Source of the DNA: Lantana camara
Taxonomy: Eukaryota; Streptophyta; Magnoliopsida; Lamiales; Verbenaceae
DNA: 64,000 nucleotides
Direction of reading: 5' to 3'
Assembly (NCBI GenBank): GCA_037501455.1
Contig: CM074856.1
Location: 52,915,001 to 52,979,000 of the forward strand
Shown: positions 34,180-45,683 of the stretch, in pieces
How the letters are laid out: every line of letters begins with the position of its first letter
Position numbering within the stretch: the first letter of the stretch is position 1
The notes under the pieces: generated by a model
The model's database searches: none
What the model was told of the DNA's origin: nothing
The model's input: only the letters and a program-made list of their open reading frames with translations
Made by a program: the position numbers and the translations under genes

Positions 34180-35156
34180 ATTTTTTGGCAAAAGAAAAGA
34201 GCTATTCAGATGCCTTAAACCCTAGCTATCATTCATTCTAACGTAGAGAAGAGGAGGAGGAGAAACTACGTAGCTTTGGAGACAAACGGGTGATCTAACA
34301 GAAAGGCTAGAATTCCATCTTTCATGAAGGAATCTCATCGGCTTCTGGAGAAGACTTTCATAAGATTTTCCCTTCCCTTTAATTTCAGTTTTAATTCGTT
34401 GTTGCATCGTAAACTAATGTCTCATGTTTTGGATGATTGTTAATGGCTCTTTAAGCATGAATATTAGTAGTTTTATTATTGTTTATGTTTGTTTAGTTTC
34501 GTAGCCATGGGAATAATGATTGTGTAGATTAGGTGTTTGATGATATGCTTGAATGAATTTTATGGTTATCATGTGAAGGAATTATGTTTTGATTGCATGT
34601 TAGAGAAGGTACTACACCTTTGTCATGAATTTAGAATTGGCTTTCTAATCGAATGATTGTTGGTTAATTTGAATTAATTAATTCCTAACATTTAGGGTTA
34701 AAGAGATTGGGAAATTCAGTCTTTCTCAAGCAATTTATGATTGAATAATGAATGACAAGCTACTGTTGTTTAATCACTCTAATCTTGTTCGTACGGTTTA
34801 ATCTATTTTTGTATGCTTGACTACGAGAGTGGCTTGCAAACACTTAAGGACATGTGCTTGACTCCGGAAGAAGCTAGCATAAACATTAGTGATTATGATT
34901 GTGATAATCTAAGTAATTGTTTGGCATTGATTCGATTCCTAAACTACTAGATTGTTATCTCCTTGGGCTATTTGTCTTTTGTTTGTTGAATCTTTGTTTA
35001 GTGTCGTAGTAGTTAATAACCCCCTTGTTATGTGTCTCGGTCTATAGATTCGAGAATATACGAGGTGATTGTTTGGTTTTCCCTTCTCTGTGGGTTCAAC
35101 ACCTTGACAAGTGTAAGCTTGCACGCATATAAGGTTTTAAATAAAACTTCCCAACA
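34180..35156 (+). mobile_element. Athila-like 3' LTR, second part
   Basis: Continues the LTR begun at 28840 (34180-34184 is the R2 target duplication). It matches 21781-22604 and goes beyond it to the LTR end at AACTTCCCAACA (35156). It is followed by AAATC, the right TSD of the Athila-like element. The assembled LTR is about 1.36 kb. Confidence 0.88.
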
Positions 35157-35455
35157 AAATCGTTTGACAGACCCAAACTAACGTGCACGTGCTTTTCACG
35201 TGCGTGCACCATTAAGAATTGACGGAAATTGGAGCTTGGGACTACATTTGCATAAATAGGAACAATTTGGGACTAAAATTGCGAAATCCCTAATGGTTGG
35301 GACCAAAATTAAAATATGGGTAATTTACGGGGCTAAATAACAATTTCCTCTTATAAATTTATAGGATGTAATTGCAAATTTTAAAACGACCAAAACTAAA
35401 TTGCCAAAACTGTAAAATTATAAGACCAAATTTGCATTTTTTTTCCAATAATTTA
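35157..35455 (-). mobile_element. Probable terminal region of the MULE (upstream of exon 1)
   Basis: This is the continuation of the DNA left of the Athila element (shared AAATC). It is rich in phrases such as GGGACTAAAATTGC, GGGACCAAAATT and GACCAAATTTGCATTTTTT, which resemble long MULE terminal inverted repeats. The other end would lie left of the window, so the inverted repeat cannot be tested here. The outer boundary (about 35455) is a guess. It also holds an inverted repeat with G-box cores at 35182-35209. Confidence 0.4.
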
Positions 35456-37884
35456 TGTAATGCACATTATATTCTACTTTTATTGTATCAAAATAAATTC
35501 ACAATTAATTATATATAGGTAGGGAGTTAATTAAAAAATAATGACGAACACTACCTTCAGTCCTTCACATAATTGCAATAGTTAAACCTAAACTTATATT
35601 ATTAATATTTTCATATTTTGTCGATGATATTTATCTCACCATCAATAACTCATTATCTAATTGCCTTTGTATCCAACCAAATATATTCATATAAAAAATT
35701 AAAGAAGTATTTAATGGATACTGTAGAAACGTAAATATAAAATTAAACTTTATTTTATTTTTATACGCACATAAATTGAATTCTCCAAAAATTTTCAAAA
35801 TAATTTTGGTTGGACCTATGATTTGGATTGTTAAATATTCTTTTGCATTGGTGGATTTTCTAACATTTGCTAAATTTTACTCTCTGATCTTCATTTAATT
35901 ATTTAAGTATATCTTTTTCTTTTTCCTTTTAAAGTTTTCACAATCCTTTTGTTTATTATTTTTTATTTGTCTTTATCTATCAAATTTATTTTTTTATTTT
36001 TACACTCTTTTATAATTTTTCATATTGTCACTTTTTTTTTTATAACTGTATAATTAATTGATATTATTTTTATTTGAATTTTTATTTTGTTCATATGTCG
36101 AGCTCGTCTTTCCCACTTATATATATAGTATACTTCTTTATATTTAAATATGTTTATGTAGTTATAAGGATACACTTATATCTTGTATCTCCTCGTTGTT
36201 AGACCTTTGAATGGGCAATTTGTATCTTTGCAGTTTCAGGCAATAAAGCTCCACAGTCCTTCTACGGCCGGTTCATATAAAAAAAAAAATTACTCTTATA
36301 TCTTCTAATGTAAATTATAATTAATGAATAATTTATTTTAAAAAATAATTTTTATTATGATATTCTATATATATTTTCTTTAGATTTGAGAAATTTTAGT
36401 TCTAGTTTATTGAGGAGTCCTATTTTCACATAAATAAGTAATTTTAATATATTTAAATATAATATAATTATATATAATATGTATTTACCAAATTACCCAC
36501 GTTACACATTGTTAAAAGTATTATGCGAGAATCTTTAGGTGATCAATAAATTTTAAGAAACTTCAAAACCTATTCGTCTTTTATAATATATATATATAGA
36601 AAATTAAATGGTCATTTTCAATAGCTAAAGCTTTATTTATTTGGAAAAAAAAGAAGAAGCTTAAGTAGAAAGAAAACCCCTCTATTTATCAAAATCAACA
36701 CACGCCTCGTGCTATACCCAAAACATATAGTACTATCATGATTTTAGAATTAAAGAAACAATATTGAATAACTATTCTTTTTTGAAAAATATTATCTCAC
36801 AATTTCGTCTTGTAAAGCATTTAAACCGAATTACATGAAAATACTCTAAAATGAACTTCTTAGTTAGTCAAAAATTAGTTTATTCTTATGTATTAATTAT
36901 ATTGTACTTGTAAATATGTAATGTATAATATTAATTATAAATATTATAAAACTATAATAATTTAAAATAAATTTCTTGATCTTATATGATAAAGAACGAC
37001 AATAAAGAAATTAAAAAAAGAACATTTAGCATAAAGCCTCAAGAAATCAACAAAACATAGATCAATTTTTTTTTTTCCCTACAGTTTTTAAAAAGTTATA
37101 TCCTTTTATTTTATTTTCCCCGACAATTTGGTCCCAAAATGCCAATAATTCACTTTTACTCCCAATAATATTAAATTTGTACTAGAGTTTTAGACCTAAA
37201 AAATGTATGTAAATAATTTCTTTTTTTTAGAAATACAAATTTATAATTCTTTTTTTCTTAAAAAAGTACATATTAAATATTAAAAAATTATCATATAAAT
37301 GATGTGGATTTTATTTTATGATAAATAATAAATTATCATATTATCAAATAAAAATGTTATATTAAAAGAATAAAATACAAAAAAAATTAAAAATTCATAT
37401 AACACAACAGAATTAATTAAATGACTTTTAATATACAAATTAAAACTCTAAAATAAAAGTTAAATATTAAAGAATTCTTTTTGAAGTTTAATAAACTATA
37501 AGTCAACTTCATTTTGCTATTTCGGAAAACTTTGTGTATTTGCATTTTACGATAATGTTGGACCTTAACTGCTAAAGCCAAAAATAAGGTGGAGGTTTGA
37601 ATCCCACTTGAAAGTGTGTGTTTTTAAAATAAAAAATTATTCAAATTATTTTAAAATTTATTAACCGATATTATACAATACCAAGATATATAATTAAAAT
37701 TATAAAACTCTACAAATCAATTTATATGTCCATATATTAACAAATTAAATTATCTTTAAGGAATATCTAAATAACTTTTAATGGTTTATTTATATATTGT
37801 TTGTATTATTTTTAAAGTTGGAATACTTTATACATCTACCCAAATAAACAAATTAAACAATTAACATTATGCAGCAACAACAAC
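35456..37884. other. AT-rich intergenic DNA without a recognisable gene
   Basis: Strongly AT-rich, with runs of A/T and short TA tracts. A slightly GC-richer stretch at 36197-36276 is open in one frame but matches nothing I know. A GGTTTGAATCC word (37588-37598) resembles a tRNA B box. No open frame with family features was seen on either strand. Confidence 0.6.
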
Positions 37885-38078
37885 AACATTACTAAAACTC
37901 GTCATAACTACTTCAGACAACTATCCACCCATCAAGATAAAAATGGGTGGCAGTAACAGGGTTCGAATGTGCCAGAAGTACTTCCGTGTATTTGCCAGAC
38001 TTGACATCCCAAATTCCGAAGGTCTCATTAAAGGAGCCGGAAGCAAGCATATTTTCGTGCATCGTAGGGTCAATATAC
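37885..38078 (-). pseudogene. WDR5-like WD40-repeat gene fragment
   Basis: Minus strand reads MLASGSFNETFGIWDVKSG, then KYTEVLLAHSNPVTATHFYL and DGWIVV, a stop, and SSYDEF. This is one WD repeat in the pattern of the WDR5 family (in plants, the COMPASS H3K4-methylation core subunit), where the usual form is GSFDETVRIWDVKTG, then LPAHSDPVTAV, then SSSYDGL. The D-E-T and I-W-D positions are kept, while the stop (TGA) and several substitutions show it is not functional. About 60 residues are visible, and I find no neighbouring repeats, so it is a captured or relict exon. It could come from another WD40 protein of the same subgroup. Confidence 0.75.
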
Positions 38079-38096
38079 TAATATCAAAAGAATATT

Positions 38097-38223
38097 TACA
38101 CAATTCATAAATTATCATTCAATACAGATATGTATAAAATTACTTCTCACAATCGGTACTTGAACAAACATTTCAAAAGAATGAATTTCAGCTCTATCAA
38201 AAAATGGGGAAAAAATTTATAAT

Positions 38224-38274
<51 letters not shown>

Positions 38275-38408
38275 AATTATCATTGAACATAAATATGTAT
38301 AAAATTACCTTTTCAGAACCGCGGTACTTGAACAAAAACTTCAAAAGAAAATATTTGTCTATAAAAAATGAATGAAAAAATTATAAATTACTATACAAAA
38401 CAATATAA
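38097..38408. repeat. Diverged tandem duplication (about 165-bp spacing) flanking a TA microsatellite
   Basis: Two copies (about 38097-38226 and 38266-38408) share AAATTATCATT, ATGTATAAAATTAC, GGTACTTGAACAAA and TTCAAAAGAA in the same order. A (TA)n tract (38227-38268) lies between them. They lie directly upstream (minus sense) of the WDR5-like fragment. Confidence 0.7.
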
Positions 38409-38793
38409 CAAAAATTTAGAATCTAAGCATATTGTGAAGGTGGAAGAAAAGACCTTACGTCTTAGCTCGTAAGATATATACGATAGAATAATACACAAAT
38501 GATCCTTTTCATCCCTGGAAAATTGCAATAAAAAGAAATTAAAAACTCAAAAATAATATATAAACAATATATGAATAAAAAATAGGCTACAATATGTAAA
38601 CCATTATCACTGTTGATGAACACTATAAAACTGAAAAGAGAAGAAATCGAAATATTCAATGTTTATGTCAAAATTGATGTAATTAAAATTTTGTGAGTGA
38701 ATAGAATCATAAGGAAACGATGAAGAAAGTGTTAGGGTATTGTTTTTATTTTATTTTGAAGTAATATATATATGCCAAAATGAAGAAGCAATG

Positions 38794-38848
<55 letters not shown>

Positions 38849-40340
38849 TGAAAAAAAAAAAAAGAAAGACATATATTATTAAATTATAAGTACAAAATAA
38901 AATAATTAAAAGAAAATTACGGTTGCAATAATAAGACCCACTTTGCCTTCTTCTTTAGTTGAATCTCCTTGATATGGATTGATTTATATCAAAATTTCAT
39001 TATATTGTGCGCATATATTTGTTGAAAATAAGTTTTAAAAAAAGCTAATTCCCTTAATTAATTCAAAATAAATTAAATTTATTTTTAATTATTGGATCAA
39101 TCAATTAATTAAAATATTTATATTTGAATTTTTTTTTATTACATAAAATCAATTAATTACTTGACAAAAATAAAATATTGGCAATGGGAATTTCTTAAAT
39201 TTATGAGATTGATATATTAATTAATGTAATTTGATAAATAATTAAGATCTTCAAAATATTAAATATTATGAAAAATTTATTGGCCAATAACATAATTTTG
39301 GAAGAATAAAAAAAAAAATTAAAAAAAAGAAGAAATTAGTATTGAATCAATTCCCATAAAGTTCAAAAAATATGGATAAATTCATAAACACAAAAAGATA
39401 CAAATACGATCAAAACAAACAATCAAAATCAGATCCTAAATTTAAAAGATAATTATTATCATACAATTAAACGAATTATAAATAATAAATAAAATTGTGA
39501 ATCAAAATTTTGATTCTAGCAACTTTTCTTTCCACATGTTAATCAAAAATAAAATAGAGTAACTATTGCTGTTAAAACTCAACTTGAAGTGGAGATGATC
39601 CACGAAAAGAACAGTAACTGTAGGAAACACTAAAACTAATTTAAATTTAAACATTGTATGAAAAAGTTCGACTCAATTAAAAAATATACTTATTGATAAT
39701 GAGTAATTAAAAAAGATGGTGCAAGATAAAATGAATAAAAAATACTAAAAACGTATAGTCATAATATGTAAAATATATTAAAATAAAATAAATTAAATGG
39801 ATCATTATTGACAAAGTTGTAGAAGTACTTACATGTAATTGGAATTCATCAGATTTTCTCATAGCAAAGTTGTGGTCATGAATTAAAGAAGTAAACTAAA
39901 AGACCAATGTTAGCCCATGCAAGTCGTATGAAATGCGTAATATCAATATTTATGATAATTTTTTTTACTCAACATTAATTTGACGGAGTAATTTAAGCAA
40001 TTAATTATCCCTTTTATTTTGAAAGAATTGAATTTAAAATTTAAAATGTAGTGATATTGTATGTGAGTTTTCCATGATTCAAATGATCAGCCATAAAAAT
40101 GTAATTTAAAAAAAAAAAAATTCAAAAAACCTGCATTATTACTAACCTCAATTAAAACTATTTAACAATAAAAAAAAATTAAAATTCTAAAAATTTTGAA
40201 GAAAATTGGCACAATTTCGTCCAAAAAAAACACATTTTTATATATAACTGTATAGATGTATATAATTATATATATATATTAATTAAAAGCTTTGTAGTAT
40301 TTAATTATTGTAGCGTTTTCTCTCTTGCAATCACGACTGG
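38409..40340. other. AT-rich intergenic DNA with an (AAT)n microsatellite
   Basis: An AAT/TAA trinucleotide tract spans about 38794-38848, with poly-A and poly-T runs elsewhere. No gene, RNA or transposon end could be identified on either strand. Confidence 0.6.
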
Positions 40341-40346
40341 TCAGAG

Positions 40347-41038
40347 ATGGGAGACGTTCAGCTACCGGCAGCAACTAAACAGTCAGACAACACACTTTCA
40401 TATGCTGAGGTGGTCGTGATGAAGGCCCGGGATTTCAAACTTGGATGAGATCGCGGCATTGAAGTCTTTTGACCTTGAAACCTTTACCCCGCTTGGACGA
40501 GTTACAGAATATCGAGCCCGACCCGCGGTTTTTTTCTCCCCGGAGGAAGAAGAGGAACTCTGTGAAGATTTTTGTTATGCACTGATGGGCAAATTTACCC
40601 GAGGCTACTCGTCTATGCGTTTCCTAGAATATTGTTTCCAACAGATGGCTTTCGTCAAAGAGGTGAAGCTTAATTTATTGAATCGTACCCACGTTCTATC
40701 AGGTGTGAGGAACATGATGATTACGCGAGACTTTTCTCGAACGACACCTGGTATTTCAAGGATTTTCGTATGAGAATCTTGAAGTGGACCCCAGATTTTG
40801 GTCCTAACGTTGAATCCTCCATCGTTCCAATATGGGTTCCCTTTCCTGGTTTAAAAGCAAAGAAGAAGGGACTCTTCACTGTTGCTGTGACGTTGGGGAT
40901 GCCTCTGAGAGCAGATGAGGCACCGGCACATGGCAAGAACACATATGACCCTAGAGTGTGTGTCGAATTGGATGTTGCTCAAACTCTACAGAAATCTATT
41001 TTTATTTTGGCCCGTGACAGATTTGTTGAGCAAGAGGT
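40347..41038 (+). pseudogene. L1-type LINE ORF1, N-terminal part (DUF4283-type)
   Basis: Starts MGDVQLPAATKQSDNTLSYA. Frameshifts near 40430 and 40700 break it. The conserved part is a DUF4283-type domain: SPEEEEELCEDFCYALMGKF, ...RFLEYCFQQMAF, VKLNLLNRTHVL, then DYARLFSNDTWYFKDFRMRI and LKWTPDFGPNVESSIVPIWV, which in plant L1-like elements precedes a zinc knuckle. It is interrupted at 41038 by Copia R3 (TSD GAGGT) and continues at 45684. The role in the family is RNA binding as part of the retrotransposition particle. No ORF2 (endonuclease/reverse transcriptase) is present because the element is cut at 46310. Confidence 0.85.
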
Positions 41039-41331
41039 TGTTAAGAGTCAATTTGGAATTTATTTTTAGTCAATGCACTTAGTAAATTATTATTAGGCAA
41101 TGTTTTATGTATTTTCCTATATGCTTTGTATCATGTAGGTGACTTTCAAGTGTCTCATTGATTAGGAACTTGGAAGGTTGCACTTTGTGCATGTATCTTG
41201 ATGGGCATCTTAGCCTATAAATATGTACTCTTATTTGAGATTTTATGCAAGTGAAATATCAAGTAAAAACCTTTCTCTAAAAACATTATCTTAAGAATTC
41301 CTTTCCTTCATTTCTCTAAAAATCCCCAACA
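41039..41331 (+). mobile_element. 5' LTR of Copia R3 (293 bp)
   Basis: TGTTAAGAGTC...CCCCAACA, preceded by TSD GAGGT (41034-41038). Differs from the 3' LTR at 8 of 293 positions by eye (97.3 percent identity). Confidence 0.95.
41216..41223 (+). promoter_or_regulatory. TATA box of the R3 5' LTR
   Basis: TATAAATA at offset 177 of the LTR. The same site lies at 45568-45575 in the 3' LTR. Confidence 0.65.
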
Positions 41332-41335
41332 AATT

Positions 41336-41349
41336 TGGTATCTAGAGCC
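41336..41349 (+). other. Primer-binding site of Copia R3
   Basis: TGGTATCTAGAGCC begins 4 bases after the LTR. It differs from the usual TGGTATCAGAGC by an extra T, which would leave a bulge against initiator Met-tRNA; the variant is either a degraded site or a family form. Confidence 0.75.
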
Positions 41350-41369
41350 AACTTCTATCTTCAAAAAAA

Positions 41370-42599
41370 ATGGCCTCAAATTCAGTCCTAACAATGTTTG
41401 CCTATACCCCCAACCAAATACCGATTTTTGAAGGCGAACACTATGATTATTGGAGCAGCCAAATGCAAACCTTATTCATCTCTTTAGATCTTTGGGATGT
41501 TGTGGAGACTTCCTTTCCCGAGCCTCCACCCGAAGGAAGTAGCACAAATTGGTCCGAGCAACAACAAAAATCCTATAAAGAGAATATTCGGAGAGATGCA
41601 AGCGCCTTGAGATATCTACAACAAGGCGTGAGTAAAACAATATTTCCAAGAATCTTTGGAGCAAAAAGAGCCAAAGAAGCTTGGGATATTCTAAAACAAG
41701 ACTTTCAAGGAAACGAGAAAATTCTCTCTTTAAAACTCCAATCTCTTTGGAGAGATTTTGATAATATAGCAATGAAAGAAGGTGATCATATGCAAGCTTT
41801 TCTCACCAAAGTTTCTGAGATCGTCAACCAAATTCGAAGTCTTGGCGATGTTATTGAAGAGAGAAAAATTGTCCAAAAGGTTCTTAGAAGCCTTCCAACA
41901 AAGTTTGATCACGTCGTCGCCGCGATAGAAGAATCTAAAAATCTTTCCAACTACACCTTTCATGAACTTATGAGTTCTCTCCAAGTTCATGAGGAAAGAT
42001 TGAATAGATCCTCAAATCACCCGTTGGAGCAAGCTTTTCAATCCAAACTTTATGTTTCAAACAAGAAAAGCTCTAAATGGCAAAAAAGTGGAAAAGGTGG
42101 CTTCTTCAATAAAAATGGAAAAGGGCAAGGCAAGAACTTTAGAGATGGAAAGCCACACTTTGGAGGGTCGGATGCATCATGTTGAATTTGTAGAAAAACA
42201 AATCACGTGAAGAAGGATTGCTTTTTTAGATGCAAAAATTGTAAAAATGCAAATCATTCATACAACCGATGTCCAAAGAAAAACAAAGAAGACGAGGACG
42301 AAGCCAATTTCTCCAAAAATAAAGGTGACCGACTATTTTCTTGTATGAGTAAAGAAAAAGAATATGAGAATAGGAGGTATGTTGATAGCGGGTGCAACAA
42401 CCATATGACTGGAGATCGAAAGTTGTTCGTGGAGTTAGACACTAGCCATACTTCTCATGTAAAACTTGGAGATGGGAAAATTCAAGATGCAAAAGGAAAA
42501 GGTGTCATTGCGGTGCAAACAAAGGGAGGTCATCAAAAGTTCATTACTGATGTTCTTTTTGTTCCAAATCTCACTCAAAACCTATTGAGTGTTGGATAA
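41370..42599 (+). pseudogene. Copia R3 gag, zinc knuckles and protease
   Basis: Starts MASNSVLTMFAYTPNQIPIF. Residues about 15-230 are the gag (DUF4219/UBN2-type, with HYDYWSSQMQ and KEAWDIL). A TGA at 42183-42185 falls inside the first CCHC knuckle. The same frame goes on through that knuckle (ICRKTNHVKKDC) and a second one (CKNCKNANHSYNRC, nt 42234), then the protease with YVDSGCNNHMTG (nt 42378; Cys after the D-S-G, as in many plant Copia elements), to a TAA at 42597-42599 just after NLTQNLLSVG. Pol continues in the same frame after this stop, so both stops are later nonsense changes in a once single polyprotein. Confidence 0.9.
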
Positions 42600-45383
42600 C
42601 TTTTACAAAAAGGATATTCGGTAACTTTTGATGATAAAAAATGCAAGATCTTTGACAAGAAAAATAATGTTGCAATTGCTACAATTCAAATGGCACAAAA
42701 TAAAGTTTTTCCTTTTGTTATGCCTTTAAATGAAAAAGTGGCTTTTAATAGTGAAACCATCGATAAGTTTCACTTGTGGCATTTGAGATTTGGACACTTG
42801 CATAACAAAGGATTGCAATTACTCCAAAAGAAGAATATGGTGGTCGGTCTTCCGTTGATTGAAAGAAAAGACAAAGTTTGTGAAGGATGTATCTATGGCA
42901 AGATGCATAGATTACCATTCCCAAAAACTTCTTGGAGAGCCAAAATTCCTCTTGAATTGGTGCATGCCGACATTTGTGGTCCTACAAGAACTCCCTTACT
43001 CGGTAACAAAAGATATTTCATTCTTTTTGTTAATGATTTTACAAGGATGATGTGGTTGTATTTTTTGCATGAAAAATCAGAAGCATTTTCTATTTTTCTT
43101 CAGTTTAAAGCACTTGTAGAAAAACAAAGTGGATGTAAAATCAAGACATTAAGGACTGATCAGGGAGGAGAATTCTTGTTCACCCCATTCATGGAGTATT
43201 GCAAAGAAAATGGCATCCAAAGGCAGCTCACCGTACAGAGAAGTCCACAACAAAATGGAGTTACCGAGAGGAAAAACAGAACAATTGTGGAAATGGCAAG
43301 GAGTATGTTAAAAGGCAAAGAATTGCAAAATAAATTTTGGGCAGAAGCTGTTCATACGGCCATCTACCTCCTCAACCATTCACCTACCAAGGCGGTTCTC
43401 AATAAAACTCCTTTTGAAGCATGGTATGAAAGAAAACCCTTTGTTGATCATCTCAAAATTTTTGGATGTATTGCATTGTTGCAGATCCAAACAAAGACAA
43501 ATATGATGCAAAAGGAGAAAAACTCATCTTTGTTGGATATAGCAACGAGTCAAAGGGTTATAGACTTTATAATCCTAAAACGAACAAATTGATCATTTCA
43601 AGAGATGTAATTTTTTATGAACAAGGAGTTTCGAGCCTGGAGGAAAGTTCATCCTCAAATGAATTTTTGGAGTTAACACCATCACAGAATCAGCCACAAT
43701 AAGAAGTTCAAACTCCAAATCAAGTGAGAAGTCCTGAAAATTCACCACAAGCAAGTTCTCAAAGTTTAGAAAGTTCAGATTCTGAAACACCTCCGAGGAA
43801 GGTACGATCTTTAAGAGAAATTTATGAAAATTGTGATGTTGCTTTCCTTGGTGTTGAACCTCAGAATTTTGGGGAGGCAATTAAAGAAGAAGCGTGGAGA
43901 AAAGCCATGGATGAAGAAATTAAAACAATTGAGAAAAATAAAACTTGGGAGCTTGTGGATTTGCCGCAATGAAAAGAAGTGATTGGCTTGAAATGGGTGT
44001 TCAAAACTAAGCGCAATGAAGATGGCTCCATTCAAAAACACAAGGCAAGATTGGTGGCAAAAGGCTATTCTCAGTAGCCCGGAATTGACTTTAACGAGAC
44101 ATTTGCACCGGTGGCAAGAATGGAGACAAATTGGACTGTTTTAGCACTTGAAGCACAATTGAAGCTAAAAGTCTACCAACTTGATGTAAAATCTACATTC
44201 CTCAATGGTGAGCTTGAGGAAGAGGTTTATGTGAAACAACCTCAAGGATATGAAGTGGAGAAAATGGAAGAAAAAGTGTACCGTTTGAAGAAAGCTCTTT
44301 ACAGATTAAAGCAAGCACCACGAGCATGGAATAGCAAAATTGATGGATACTTTTGCAAAAAAAGGATTCCAAAAAAGTCCAAGTGAGCCATCACTCTATG
44401 TTAAGAAGGAAGGTACACAAAATTTTTTGATTGCTTGTCTATATGTTGATGACCTTATTTACTTGGGTACTAACATGGAAATGGTGAGTGATTTCAAGAA
44501 AAATATGATGCAAGAATTTGAGATGACAGATTTGGGGCTCATGAGATACTTTCTTGAAATTCAAGTGAAACAAACGGAAGGTGAGATCTTTATTTCTCAA
44601 GAAAAGTATATTGATGACTTGCTAAAAAGGTTTCACATGAAGAATTGCAAACCCATGGCAACACCTTTGGCATTGAATGAGAAATTATAACAAGAAGATG
44701 GTGCTGAAAAAGTTGACTTGAAAATATTTCGAAGTCTTGTTGGTTCTTTGATTTATCTCACCAACACAAGGCCGGATATTGTTCATTCGGTGAGTTATAT
44801 TTCTCGATTCATGAGTGATCCTAGCAAGATACATTTTTCCACTGCGAAACGAATTCTTAGATATCTTCAAGGTACTAAGAAACAAGGGATCAAGTATGAA
44901 AAAGAAGAAAATAACAAGTTGATTGGCTTCACGGATAGTGATTGGGCAGGATCATTGGATGATCGAAAAAGCACTTCGGGCTATGTTTTTTGTCTTGGTT
45001 CAAAGGTGATAGCTTGGAGTTCTAAAAAGCAAAAAACGGTATCACTTTCTTCAAGTGAAGCCGAGTACATTGCCGCCACAGATGCAGCTTGTGGAGCAAT
45101 TTGGCTAAGAAGAATTCTTTTTGATTTGCAAGAAAAACAAGAGCAGCCTACTACTCTTTTTTATAACAACATGTCAACCATTGCAATGACGAAAAATTCA
45201 GTCTTTCATGCAAGGTCAAAGCACATTGAGCTTCGACATCATTTCATTCGAGATCTTGAGAACAAAGGTGACATACACTTGGAGTTCATCAATACAAATG
45301 ATCAAGTGGTAGATTTTCTTACGAAGGCAGTGACAAGTGACAAGTTTGAGAAGTTCAAGAAGTGGTTGAAAATTACAAATTGA
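42600..45383 (+). pseudogene. Copia R3 pol: integrase, reverse transcriptase, RNase H
   Basis: Order: GAG-pre-integrase LWHLRFGHLHNKGL (nt 42775); integrase HADICGP, RTDQGGEF and NGVTERKNRT (nt 42963, 43154, 43256); reverse transcriptase with [14 protein letters not shown] and the catalytic CLYVDDL (nt 44435); RNase H FTDSDWAGSLDDRKST (nt 44928) and SEAEYIAATDA, ending WLKITN at 45383. Breaks: a frameshift near 43475, TAA at 43700, TGA at 43970, TAG near 44077, a frameshift near 44345-44380, and TAA at 44688. Several stops look like CAA/CAG to TAA/TAG changes. All domains are otherwise clear, so the element was active recently in evolutionary terms but this copy is dead. Confidence 0.92.
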
Positions 45384-45390
45384 GAGGGGG
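45381..45390 (+). other. Polypurine tract of Copia R3
   Basis: TGAGAGGGGG directly precedes the TGTTAAGAATC start of the 3' LTR. Confidence 0.85.
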
Positions 45391-45683
45391 TGTTAAGAAT
45401 CAATTTGGAATTTATTTTTAGTCAATGCACTTGGTAAATTATTATTAGGCAATGTTCTATGTATTTTCCTGTATGCTTTGTATCATGTAGGTGACTTTCA
45501 AGTGTCTCATTGATTAGGAACTTGGAAGGTTGCACTTTGTGCATGTATCTTGATGGGCATCTTAACCTATAAATATGTACTCTTATTTGAGATTTTATGC
45601 AAGTAAAAAATCAAGTAAAAACCTTTCTCTAAAAACATTATCTTAAGAATTCCTTTCCTTCATTTCTCTAAAAATCCCCTACA
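45391..45683 (+). mobile_element. 3' LTR of Copia R3 (293 bp)
   Basis: Same length as the 5' LTR, ends CCCCTACA, followed by TSD GAGGT at 45684-45688. Together with 41034-41038 this proves one insertion, into the LINE ORF1. Confidence 0.95.

Noticed and set aside
36197..36276. Short open, slightly GC-richer stretch as a host exon
   Set aside because: No recognisable family features, no convincing splice sites and no continuation.
37885..38078. Functional WD40 gene
   Set aside because: Only one repeat is visible, it contains a stop, and neither neighbouring WD repeats nor a start are found.
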